Shown: positions 41,901-52,949 of the stretch, in pieces
Numbering within the stretch: the first letter of the stretch is position 1
Layout: each line of letters starts with the position of its first letter
Source of the DNA: Dichotomocladium elegans
Taxonomy: Eukaryota > Mucoromycota > Mucoromycetes > Mucorales > Lichtheimiaceae
NCBI GenBank assembly: GCA_025716815.1
Contig: JAIXMN010000020.1
Coordinates: forward strand, 788,340 to 852,339
Direction of reading: 5' to 3'
DNA length: 64,000 bases
Made by a program: the position numbers and the translations under genes
Notes under the pieces: model-generated
What the model saw: only the letters and a program-made list of their open reading frames with translations
The model's database searches: none
Told to the model about the DNA's origin: nothing

Positions 41901-43283
41901 TCATCTGCGAGGTGGTATAGGCTCTGTTTGGTGCACATGCGACTGATGGTACCGTAAACCATTGGCTGTCCGATAAGCCTTTTTGCAGCCTAGGGCTGGA
42001 CATTTGAAAGTCTTCTGCATCTTCGGCTCGAGATCGACTCCGTTTGCAGCTGCAAGGTTTGGATGGCCTGACGTCCCCTTGGCTTCTCGGATATGATATT
42101 GTAGTCCGTTAATGTTCTTGTATCGTTTGGTACAGTTCGGCATCGCACACCGGTAAGGCTTCTCTATTCCCTCGATATTCGGATGGGCACTTTTCATATG
42201 GTAAAAAAGCCCATTGGATGCCGGGAAACTAGCATAGCACCCTGGCACGTCACATCCATATGGATTCAACTCAGTCGTCGGGGTGTCCGTGTCAGACTGT
42301 GCCTGCGGTGCATTTCTTTTTTTTTTCTTCTTCAATATTTGCATCAATCATAAAATTCATATATGTATTATATATACCTCAGAAGTGCGGGATCCCATCG
42401 TGCCGTTAATTCAGCGCGTGATGATGGATTTGATTGCTGTGGCTGATGCTGATGGTGTGGATGCTGTTGGTGCTGCTGATGTTGGTGTGGATGTTGCTGC
42501 TGGTGCTGTTGTTCTTGGTGTGAATGCGATTGGCGCTGCTGCGGCTGGCGGGATTGCGACTGTTGCTTATTATTGCTACTAGTATTAATATTATTATTGC
42601 CAGGTGATCGATTAAGCGGCGGTAATGTGTTTGGGAGATCGTGTCCGGACACGGCTGGGCTATGTACGATGCTATTGATATCCGCAGGGTGATACGGCGA
42701 ACCTATCTGATAATTGTGCCTGCATTAGCCGCCTTGTTCTCTGCACCAGATAAATTACACGACCTTCCTTCGGTCTTTCCTGTCAGGAAAAACCAAACTT
42801 ACAGAGCTGAAGCCATTATTGTTGAACATTATTGGCATGGCTGATCGCGTCACGTCAACGACATGTGCTGCTTCCAGATCAGACTGTGATGCCTTGGACT
42901 GATCATGTTGGTTGTGATTTGGATCACTGTATCGAGCCTTCATAGGCATATGCATACCAACCGCTTGTTGTTGTTGCTGCTGTTGCTGCTGCTGAGGCAT
43001 GTACGAGAAAGTCGCCTGCATTTGGTCAGACAGTTGGCCATTGGCGTATTGCCGATCAGGTTGACTTTGTGTCTGTGGCTGTCGTCGCGATTGCTGATGG
43101 ACAGGCGAATCAGTCGTGGATGGAGAGGAATACTGATGACTATTATAGGACGATGGCGGTTGCGGTTGCTGCTGATTTTGAGGTATATGACTGTAACCGT
43201 ACGGATTGTACTTAAGAAGTTAAATGCCGGGATGTAGTTTAATCAATAATGGATCGACTGCTTTATTTACAAGGACCTACCAT
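41901..43283 (-). CDS. SFP1-like C2H2 zinc-finger regulator, 384 aa
   Basis: Probable nuclear transcription factor. Four exons: 43281-43283 (the ATG alone), 42803-43210, 42378-42706 and 41901-42315. They join to 385 codons. The N-terminal half is low-complexity: Gln-rich (SHIPQNQQQPQPPSSY, a Q10 run) and His/Gln-rich (QEQQHQQQHPHQHQQHQQH). Three C2H2 fingers follow: CDVPGCYASFPASNGLFYHM, CAMPNCTKRYKNINGLQYHI and CPALGCKKAYRTANGLRYHQ. The C-P-x-C-x-K-x-Y-x-N-x-NGL-x-YH pattern is that of Sfp1, a regulator of ribosome and growth genes, and of related Mucorales proteins. The last acceptor lies in an A-rich tract and is less certain. Confidence 0.75.
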
Positions 43284-43768
43284 GCTCAGACAAAAGCGGA
43301 AAGATAAAAAGTGATAACTGACCGGGAAAAGCAAGCCTGCAAGAAAAGGAAAAGAGCGAACTTTTTTTTTATTTTACTTAAATGGGACGGAGTCAGTTTC
43401 AGTTCTCTCGGGGAAATTGAACGGAAAGGTGGGGGTGTGTAAAAGCCAATCAGATTAGGTCTTCGGGCACATATCTGAAAGGTACCCATCCATCTTACCG
43501 GCAGGTGGATGATGGGTTCGCAAATAGATAATATGAAGGGGCTGCATTTTATTTTTATTTTCTGTTGCTGTTGTTGTCGTTGTTATTGTGAAAGATGCGA
43601 GTAGGATGCAAAAAGGGGTGTAAGTGTGAGGGTGTGTGGGAGGGATAGGACTGAAGTGGAAGAGAGGAAAGGAAAAGAAAGAGAAAGAGAAAGAGAAAAG
43701 AATGTACAAAGCTTAGCACAAGGGAGAGGATTAATAAAAGAAATTAGATCTGACCCTCGCGTTTCGTC

Positions 43769-45637
43769 TTATTGTGGTCCGAAGTTAAAACCACCCTGTG
43801 GTACATTGACATTCGCCTGAAAACCAAACGATTGGATGTTCTCATCGACCATTTCTTCAACTTCATCATCTTCGCTAAAATAGCGCTCAATGATGTGGTA
43901 TGCTTTCTGGTAAATCTCATTGTTCTCATGCGTTTGCAGCTGGTGGATGATCTCCAGTCCACCGCACTCTTCAATGAATACTGCATAGCGATTCAGGCCG
44001 TCTGGATCGTTGGCTCGTTCCATTTCGCCGACCTTGAGAATGTTGTCCAAACCGTCGAGTGCAACCTGAATGATTTTGTTGTCCATGGTATACAGTACGT
44101 CACATAGTGGCTTAATGCATCCTTGGGAAACAATGTATTGAATCTGCTCGGGCTTATTCAGCCCTCCGGAGGTAGCATTCACGATAGCCCAGCACGCCTC
44201 TTTTCGGGTCTTTGAATCAGCTGTTGCCAGAATGTGGACAAGGATAGGGATAATATTAGCGTTGATCACTGCCTGAATCTGAGCAACGTTGCCAGCAGTA
44301 ATGTTCGAAATGGTCCAGCATGCCTCCTTTCGAATCGCGTCCTTGCTGCTTGATAAGAGCGAGAGCAACGCGGGGAGAACGCCGCAATTGATTACCACCT
44401 GGGTCTGTAAATCGTCACCCGTCACAATGTTACCAACAGAGCGGAGAGCTGGAGTTTGCACTGAGGTCGAAGGGTGCATCAGAAGTTCGACCAGACGGCG
44501 GCATACGCCCGATTCGATCACTGCCTGAATACGGTCATTATAGCCGTCTGACAAATATGAGATAGCCCAGCAGGCGTCGATTAACACCTCCTCGTCGGAC
44601 GAGTAGATCAATTTAGCAAGCACTGGAAGTGCAGGAACAACCTAAGTTCGGACAGATTCATCAAAATGAAGCTCGCGAGAATCCCCATACTTCAGACTCA
44701 CTTTAGACCAGTCTGGCTGTGGGTTTTTTCCGCGGCAAAGATTCGAAAGCGTCCACGTGGCATTGCGGTGCATGGAGAGTTTGTGGTGCTCGTTTAGAAT
44801 ATTCAAGAGTGGTTGCAATGCGCCGCTCTCCAGGACGAAGTCTCGGCAGTCTGTGCTATCGCCTGCAATATTGCCAAGGGCCCAGACAGCCTGCAAAACA
44901 ATATATCAGAATGCTGATCCATAACCCCACCTTTTTTCTTTGCTATTCGCCTTTACAAACCTGCTCTCTGACGTCCATCACTTCGCTGCTCAAAAGTTGG
45001 ACAAATATAGGCACAGCACCAGATTCAACTACCACGCGAGTCTGTTCAGACGATCCCGATGCAATGTTCGTCAACGCCCATGCGGCTTCGAACTGATAAA
45101 TAAGGCGAAAAAAGACGTCAATAGCTTAGCGTAAACTCGGCACAGAGACTCTGATGATAAATCAACCCACCTGAAGCAAGCTGTGACGCGAATGCAAAAA
45201 TTCGACAAATTTAGGCACAACATTGGTTTGAATGACTTCCTGAATCGGTGGATTGTTTTCCTTAGACAGCAATTTCCGGAAACGAGTAGTGGCATCGTAC
45301 TGTCGTTCGACATCGCCTGAATTCACTGCTTCAACAAGTGACATCAACAACTGGCGTAGCTTGAAGTAAAAAACAGTTAGGTTATGCGATCCAGTGCTCT
45401 ATTATTATAGGCTCTTACCTCGGGTTCACTGTCAAGCTGGGCTTCGTCGTCGCTATCAGCCATGGGTGCTGATCCAAAAGCCATATTTCTACGCTTAGAG
45501 AGATTCTCTTCTCGCTTCTGCTTCCTGAGCTCCACCGTGTGCTTTTGGCGACGGTTTCGAACTTGCTCTGACTGGAAAGCATCCTTGTTCTTGAATTGGC
45601 TTCGTCGTGGAGTAGATGTTTTGGTGTCCATTGTCAT
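43769..45637 (-). CDS. SRP1: Importin subunit alpha (karyopherin alpha)
   Basis: Adaptor that binds classical nuclear localisation signals and links cargo to importin beta. The first exon (45419-45637) encodes the Arg/Lys-rich importin-beta-binding domain ([20 protein letters not shown], then EENLSKRRN). Then come ten armadillo repeats with the NLS-binding Trp/Asn ladder: [80 protein letters not shown] and [20 protein letters not shown]. The acidic C-terminus follows ([11 protein letters not shown]). The last exon is 43769-44641. The intron before it starts at WSK|GTGAGT, and a clean split is also visible at the first exon (CCCGAG|GTAAGA). An inner ATG 6 bp downstream is an alternative start. 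Confidence 0.96.
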
Positions 45638-46180
45638 TGAAGAGAGGAAAAGACGACAAAAATTCAGGTTGTATTTTTCAGTCCCCACTCCCCTTCTCAA
45701 TGCTTTTCGTACGCGTAGGCAAAAGCCAAAAAAAAATTCCGCAGCAGTAAAAAAAAAAAAATTGGTGACCTCCGGTTCCGGATTGGGTAGGAGTTGCACC
45801 ACGAAAAGTACGCAAGACATGAAGACCGCGTCAACATCGATAATGAGAACTCCGCCTGGGGTTGAACAAACATGACAGACTCTTAGCAGGATGATGTCAC
45901 ATGACTTTCTACAGTACATTACAATTGGCGGTTTCGCTGAAACGCTGAATCGAATCATGGTAGCTATGCGCACTCTATCTTATCTAAATTATGATAATAA
46001 TAATGAAAGTTTTCGTTTAATCGTCCCAGGGCAGAAGACCCGAAAAGATCCTGTTATCCGCAGGACAGTAGCTGATAAGTTCGGTGAGAGCCGGACAAGT
46101 GATCCGATATGGGTGCCTACAGGTGCCTGTATCAGTCTTCTCCTGTACCTCTCGTAGCTTGCCCTGATTCTTTTCCATTT

Positions 46181-47231
46181 TTACCTTCGGCGAAAAGGAT
46201 TTCGATCTATTCTTTTCTGATTCAAAGGGCTGTGACATCCGTATAGGTCTTTTTGGAAAAGGCTTAATGAGTTATTGGCTTCGCCGGTCATTCGCTCGGT
46301 TGCACTGACGGGATCGAATGGAGGATCGATTCCAACATATTTAAATCTGATAAATCCAAAAATAAGTTCTTGCGCAAAGTATTCATCTTTTGATGGCTGC
46401 AGGAACTTACTGATCCTCTGGATATCGTATAGACGCAAGATGCATGTCATAGAAACGCTTCTTCTTGAACTCAAACCCCACCACAGTGACCGCCGAAGGA
46501 TACTGACCCGTCATTTCGTTAAATCGGCACAGCGAAAAAAGGAGGTTTTCGTGCGAATCCCGAGCATAATCTTCAACAATCATTCTGTTCTTTAACGTAT
46601 CATCCTTCAAAATGAGCTGAGCAATTTCCCAATAAGACTGTCCTTCCGAGCGCGGTCCGGCTGCTGCACGGGTCTGTCCACTAAAGAGAATCCTCTGTTC
46701 TTTTAGGACAACCATCTTACTACGCTCTTGGGAAAAATGGAAGGTGCTCATTTACCCGCTGAATACAATGATAGCATCTGCGTCTCCTTTGGCGAGTTCA
46801 ATCGCTTTTTGTATATGCCGTACAAACGTCTGAACTTGGCCACCTCGTTGAAAAGGTTCAAGTACCCAATTCTCGTCTGATTCAAGGCCATCGAGAGAAG
46901 GGCCACCAATGTAAATGGCATGACCAGGAACAATGATGGCATGATGAAAATTATTAAGGGACGGACTAGGAATAGGGTCGTTGGCGTGAAGGAGGATGGA
47001 TGAAGTGTATTGTGAAGTTCGACGATGACGCCCATGCTGAACAAGATTGGTGGAGATGCTAAAGATGAAGAGAACGAGGAGGATCAGGACAGGTAGCTGG
47101 CGTTTATTGATGACTCGCCGCCAGGGATATGTGATTGGTGGTGGTGGATTGGTGAATGAGGTGGTGTCGATATGAAGAGGCAATACAGTAACCCCCTTTT
47201 TCCGTTGGCCGTTGATGACGGCAGCTGGCAT
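46181..47231 (-). CDS. DUF218 (YdcF-like) single-pass membrane protein
   Basis: The gene starts at 47231 (MPAAVINGQRKKGVTVLPLH). A short cytosolic N-terminus is followed by a membrane helix at about residues 46-64 (LPVLILLVLFIFSISTNLV). Then comes a DUF218-type domain: HHAIIVPGHAIYIGG, WVLEPFQRGGQVQTFVRHI, DADAIIVFSGGQTRAAAGPR, SYWEIAQLIL and YARDSHENLLFSLCRF, the last two conserved in fungal members. Two introns join in phase: FSGG split at 46750/46698, and YPEDQ|RFKYVGIDPPFDP near 46410/46348. DUF218 proteins are thought to bind or hydrolyse nucleotides or envelope precursors; the function of the fungal family is unknown. A Golgi or ER location is inferred from the signal-anchor. Confidence 0.8.
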
Positions 47232-47886
47232 GCTCTTTGATTTTTATACTCTTCCGATGTATTTGATATGGGATTATTGGTTGCTCACCAACTTTTTTTA
47301 AAAAACGAGTTCCTGCCTCTTGTTCTGAGAAAAGGAGTTCCAGTGGCCAATCAGCATAAAGACTTGACTTGTCCACCTTCTCCCCGAACAATTTGCATTG
47401 GTAACATTGGTGGTAAATAAAATTCAATAGCCTGGCAACCCCTGACGCCAAACTCATTCTTTGATATGAGTGTGTCAATATCTCTGGAGACGGGTTGGGA
47501 TGGGTGATGCTGGGAAGAAAGTATGCAGGCAAAAGACATCATCATTTTTTACATTCATCGGGATTCCCTAGCACCAGATCACGTGGGTGCTTCAAGAAAA
47601 AAAAGCAAGCTGACAACCAAGTTTACACCTAGGCTATCAGCTCCAATAGCGGGTACTTACATAATGATGACATTGATGTTTTATTCCATACAGTACCGTG
47701 GGCCGATCAACTCACTGAGAACTGCTTGATGGGGGTTTTCCAGTAAGAGCTGTTGAGCTTTGATCAACAATAGGTTGGCTTGATTCCATTTTGCCGACGG
47801 GTGTGCGACCATGAGAAAACTCAGCTGAGCAGAAAAATAAAAGACCTCTTGCTTTGCTCTTCTCCTTCCCTCTTTCATCTCGGACA
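47232..47886. other. Divergent intergenic region with one weak frame
   Basis: A minus-strand frame at about 47693-47812 (MVAHPSAKWNQANLLLIKAQ, then ENPHQAVLSELIGPRYC) has a coding-like composition. It could be a small separate gene or an upstream exon, but no join was found. The 30-40 bp before 47887 form a T/C-rich leader for the PhoD-like gene. Confidence 0.35.
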
Positions 47887-50291
47887 ATGTACCCCTATCC
47901 TCCCTCTAATGCCGGTGCAACCATGCCGCCCATGTCGCCTACCACAGCGCAGGGATCAGGTGTCCCCATTGCAGAGTTTCAACAAATGAATCTTGGCGGA
48001 TCAGTGTCCAAGCCCCAAGGGGATTCGGGACAGGTTGTTTGTGGGCCTCTGTTACGTTATATCGAGACAGACTACCGAACGGGGATGTACAGAGGCTCGT
48101 GCCTTATTGTATCATCTCACCGTCGCGCACCCACCCTTGAAATTACGTTACAAAGCCCAAGTGGTCGTGTGTCCCAGCCCATCACAGTTCACGGTGAGCT
48201 GCTGGATGTTTTCCGCAACCAATACAGCTTTTGGAGGTACGAATTGCGCCTTCCCCTGAGCGAGGAGCCTCAAGTTGCGGCCTATACTGCGAGCTGTTTC
48301 GAGGAAACTTTTACTTTCCACATTCCGGGTTATTACCAGTCGATGCGCTTCATGTTCCACTCGTGCAACGGCTTTTCAGACATCCCTCAAGAGACCAAGG
48401 ACAAATTCGGTGAGAAGGAGGCACCGTTGTGGCAGGATGTCCTGGATCGGCATGAAGTTATGCCATTTCATGTGCTACTCGGCGGTGGTGACCAGCTCTA
48501 CCAGGATCGTCTTATTAAGGAAGAATTTATGAATCCATGGAACGCCGAAAAGGATCCTAAGGTGCGCGTGGCCATGACCTTGACCCAGGCCATGCGAGAT
48601 GGACTTGAACATTTTTATTTCTGGAATTACGTCAAAAATTTTGGGTAAGTGACATCATCGCACGGTTCCTGTATACAAATTCACTTGGTTAATTGCTTGA
48701 TAGTTTCAAAGAAAATCCCTATGTAGCGACAGCATTTGCAACTATTCCTTCGGTGAACATGTGGGATGATCACGTATGTGAAAGTCATAGTCCTGACAAT
48801 TGATCAGCTCAACAAATTTAAAAACACTATATACACCAGGATATCATCGACGGTTACGGATCTTATCCTGCTGAGATGCAGCAAGCGGACATGTTCAAAA
48901 GTAAGCAAGAGACGCGATAGTCGTCGGCTTTTCTGACTGCTATTCCGTAGCCTTGTTTGCGAATGCCAGTCGCTTTTACTATCTATTCCAGCACCATACA
49001 ACCACTGATCTTGCCCCTCAGCATGGTATGATCCGTGGCACCCAACCGTCATGCAATCACATCGTGACTACGCTTGGTCCTGACATCGGCCTTCTATCTC
49101 TCGATGCCCGTGGTGAACGCACAAAGTTCGACGTCTGCCAGCCAAAGTCATACGATTTGGTCATGGATGGCGTGTATAAGTTACCGCCCTTTATAAAGCA
49201 TCTGATTGTGCTTACTGGCGTTCCTCTTATCTACCCAAGGTGATCATGGTGTTCCCCTTGCTCCCAATGTTCGATGACATGCTTAGTGCTGATCTACTTT
49301 AACATACACGTATTACGTATGTGCTTTTTACAGACTCACGCTCTTCGAGAAAGCCATGGATGGCGCTGCTGGCTTCAACCTAGCTACTATTGCAGGCAAA
49401 ACAGGTGCTCTTGGCGATATAATTAGCGGATCGCTCAACAAATGGAATGGCGATCCTGAGCTTTTGGATGACATGAATGACCGTAGGCTTGCCTCTCCTC
49501 CCAAATGAAAAAGAAAACACAGAAAATGACACGTGACTTTTGATCGATTAGACTGGACGGCTGCCAACCATGAAGTAGAAAGAAGGCGCTTCATTGAACG
49601 GCTGCAGCAATTTGCACGCGAGAGGTCTGTCCGTGTCTCTTTTATCGGCGGCGACGTAAGTAAATTCTCTGTGCATGACAATGGTACTCGCACAATCTCA
49701 GAAATAGATTATTGTTAGGTCCACTGCTGCGGTGCAGGCCGCCTCTATTCGAAAGACATGCGACAGAAAGAAGAAGGAGATCCGCACTTGATGGTCCAGA
49801 TTGTTTCTAGTGCGATTGTAAACGTACCTCCCCCACAGCCTCTACTTGCCATCCTAAATCAGAACTCGACGTACATCACCTTCAATCCGAACACGGAGGA
49901 AAAAATGTATAAGCTCTTCACCAAATCACCCAATGGCAACGCCCGCCAAAATATCAAATTGATGGGCGCACGAAACTACTGTGCAGGCTACTACGATGAA
50001 AACACAGGCAAGCTGAACTTCTGGATCCAAGCAGAGAAAGAAATCGGCGTAAAGGGCACCATGGGCTATCTTGTGGATACTCCTCGACTAGTCTTTAGCC
50101 AAGTGGGCGCACGCCTCTATTCCATCAACAAGCGCGACATGATGCCGCCTCTTAGACAGGGCACTGTCGGTCATGGAGGTGTACCACTACCTCCGAGACC
50201 GGTGGGTCGACCTGTTGCTCCCCCGCCCCTCCCAGCTCGTGACAACGACCCTCGCACAAGCGGATACGCCATGCCACCTTATCCGCAATGA
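47887..50291 (+). CDS. PhoD-like metallophosphatase family protein
   Basis: Seven exons: 47887-48644, then starts near 48704, 48840, 48951, 49334, 49550 and 49720, with the final exon ending at 50291. The N-terminus is Pro/Gln-rich (MYPYPPSNAGATMPPMSPTT). The catalytic region shows VMPFHVLLGGGDQLYQDRL (metal-binding GGDQxYxD) and, after several exons, VRVSFIGGDVHCCGAGRLYS (GDVH), both typical of PhoD-like phosphatases. The C-terminal region (MVQIVSSAIVNVPPPQPLLA) precedes a Pro-rich tail. Fungal cytosolic PhoD-like proteins of this type are poorly characterised; a phosphodiesterase or phosphatase activity is inferred. Introns are short, with CTGAC/CTAAT-like branch sites. Confidence 0.85.
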
Positions 50292-50455
50292 TGAGACTTG
50301 CTTAAACTCACTATTAAAGAAATGAGTATACTTTGTATAGTAGAATGATGGTTGATATGCGATTTTGGGGGGGGGAGCCAGGTGAATGCGAGAAGGAACA
50401 AAATTAACAAAGGACAGAGAACATAAAAAGAACAGAAGGGGAGGAAGGTCGCCGA

Positions 50456-51702
50456 TTAATAAATCTCCATGTCGGCGTACGACAGATCGCTTTCGAGGTC
50501 TTTTCTCTCAGTAGGTCTGCGGGCGACACGGGCACGCAAGAGCGAGAGCAGATATCCGATTGTCGCGATTCCCAGCGCGGCAGAGACGCCCCCCACTAGG
50601 GTATTATAGGATGAGTCTTCTTTCTAAGCTTTGTCAGACACAGCCTTACTTACGCAACCCACGCCAGATAATGCTCCACTTGAGCGATTCAAGCTCGGTC
50701 GCAGCGTCACCCATCGATACAGTGAAGCGATTGTTGATCCCCTGAATCTGGTGCTCTGTCAACTTCTGCTCCTCTCGCACGTCCGATCGAAAGTCATTCA
50801 TCGTGAGTTCGATATCGGACCGCAAGGACCCGAGATCCTCTCCGACCTGCTGTTCCAGACGCTCAACTTCCCGCGCGAGCGCAGTCAGCTCGGATTGCAG
50901 TAGGGCCGCATCAGTGCGGCGGAGCAACTGGACTTCTCTGCGAAACTCTGCAACGGCGGCACCGATCAAGTACGTCTCCTAGAAGTTGGGAGTGAGTGAT
51001 TGACGCCGATGAACATGAAAGAGACGGCTTACATTTTCGAGTTGAGAACGCGTAAGTAACGTGTCCTTGCGTTCGCATAAACTAATTCCCCCCCAACCCG
51101 AAGCCGAACAAATTCCCAAATCAACTTTTTTTTTTCTTCTCCGGATAAAGGGGCGCGGTGGGATGTGGAGCAACACATCAAACCCTCTCTGCTTTGATCT
51201 TTTGATTTACCTTCTACGTAGCAAGCTTTGCAACGTCTCCATCACTACCCGAGCCTGTTGCCGTGAAAATTTCCCGCACGATTGAAGCTGACCCATTTGC
51301 AGATGTGTGTCAAAGAAATGCCTAGTGTCCCTGGGGGTTATGTCATCCTCATTAGTCCGCGGTGGTGTAGGGGTTACCACGAGGGCTGACGTTGTTGATC
51401 CTCGGGAGAAACCGTCCTTTCGAAACTGAAAACGCGTGCGTGGCAAAAGGGCCCTTTCAAAGAACATGTCGAGATGAATTTTGTTAATATCCGCCGGCGG
51501 ATTGCAATGATCGAGGGGGGACGATGATGAGGAAGCTGTCATTGAAGACGGCATCGGGTCGGCATGGATATTGCGCTGGCTGGATATCGCACGACCTCGA
51601 AGCCGGGTAAATACTGGAGCGAGACGTCTCGTTAAGGTAAAATGTCGAAGGAAAAATGGAGAGACAAAGTGTATATGTACCTTGAAGTGGCGACCTGAGC
51701 AT
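50456..51702 (-). CDS. FMP32: FMP32/MCUR1 (CCDC90)-family mitochondrial protein
   Basis: Mitochondrial inner-membrane coiled-coil protein; homologues are linked to cytochrome oxidase assembly or to regulation of calcium and proline transport. The first exon, 51681-51702, encodes MLRSPLQ; joining to 51613 gives an Arg-rich presequence (VFTRLRGRAISSQRNIHADP). The family domain follows: FDTHLQMGQLQSCGKFSRQQ, ARVVMETLQSLL, SLCERKDTLLTRSQLEN, AAVAEFRREVQLLRRTDAAL, and LKWSIIWRGL. A long coiled coil leads to the C-terminal helix GGVSAALGIATIGYLLSLL. An alternative start upstream of 51702 (TTG at 51734) was rejected because the ATG plus intron gives a better targeting peptide. Confidence 0.8.
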
Positions 51703-52949
51703 GGGGGGGGGAAGGTGGATGTTTGTTCGGCCAAGTATAAAAAAAGGGGGGAGGGGGGGTTTTACGGTTGCTTAAAATGGCGGATGTTCAAATGTGTTCA
51801 GAATTGGAACAGCCTAATCACTGAAGGCGACTTCTTAGGTGAGGAACGGCAACCAAGGGGATAACACAGAAGTACTGTTCCAAAAGCAGTGCTTTATTGT
51901 CTGGCCCCGATGTGCGAAGTTCACTGAAGAGGGTCAGCCGTCTCACAAGACCTATGGAGGTGCAGAAATGCCTGTGAGGACAAAAATCGGCACTACGAAT
52001 GAATCAGTAGTGGGAAAAAGCTCGCGTCTGCAACCAACTGTCCGTGACGTGGACGAACAAATGGTCCATGTCTACATTGAAAGGTAAAAGCCTACTTTAA
52101 GTATACCTGTCTATGTTTCATAAACACACACACCCTCTAAAAATATAAGATTTGTCACATGCATGACGGCCGAGACAGAGTCAACAGAAATATCAGTCCC
52201 CTTCGTACCTTTCAACTTACCGCAAAGGTAGCTGAATGCAGAGAGACAATGGCAGCAACAGCTCAAGATTATGATCATAGAGGTCCGTCTGGTGCATGAG
52301 TTGCGTATTTTGAAACCTCCGCGGGCAGCCTTTCTCTTTCTTTCAGTTCAATCGAAGCATATCCTAAACGGTTGTGTAGAGATGAAGGAAGGGCTGAAGC
52401 TGCTGAACACAGCTGACGGATGGAGAAGCATTCCTGGAAATGAATGCGTCCCCGCAAGTCCGGTCTAGAGGTTCAAACTAGGTCATTGCGGCTTTCGTTC
52501 CATTACGGTCAGACACACCGTCCCTGGCAGATTGAACATTGTCCCGGGGCACTGATGCAAACTTGTTGGTGGCATCGAATGTCTGCACTGCTTTATGAAG
52601 AAAAAGACAGGGCAATCTAGAGCAATGCGATGTAGATATCAGCATTTTGCTTTTGTTCTGAAAGTTAAAGCCGCCTAATATGTTTTAAGAACGTTTTTTT
52701 TCTTTGCGATTGAAACAAAGCGATTTTAATCAACTTTAATGAGGTGGATATATTGGATACGTATACACAACAAGGAACTACTACATTTTATGACGTCCAT
52801 GAGGGAAGGAAATGCTAGCGGATGATGAAGAGGATGTGTATGGGCATTGGCAGAATGTGCGTGTGTGTGAGCTCAGGATAGGGATGACTGACAAAGTAAT
52901 TTCGGGGAAAGGGTAAAAAGAAAAAAGCGAACAACGAAAGCTTCTTTTT
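51703..52949. other. Intergenic region
   Basis: A plus-strand frame at 51839-52087 (with GGAEMPVRTKIGTTNESVVG) is open but has no recognisable domain and no exon partner. The last 150 bp hold the EF-3 3' flank with CA-rich and T-rich elements. No other gene is supported. Confidence 0.35.

Noticed and set aside
46017..46238. Minus-strand frame with a Lys/Glu-rich sequence downstream of the DUF218 stop
   Set aside because: It might be an alternative 3' exon, but no acceptor joins it in phase to the DUF218 gene.
51355..51415. tRNA-like string (GGTGTAGGGGTTACCACGAG)
   Set aside because: It lies on the opposite strand inside a coding exon of the FMP32-like gene and does not fold into a full cloverleaf.
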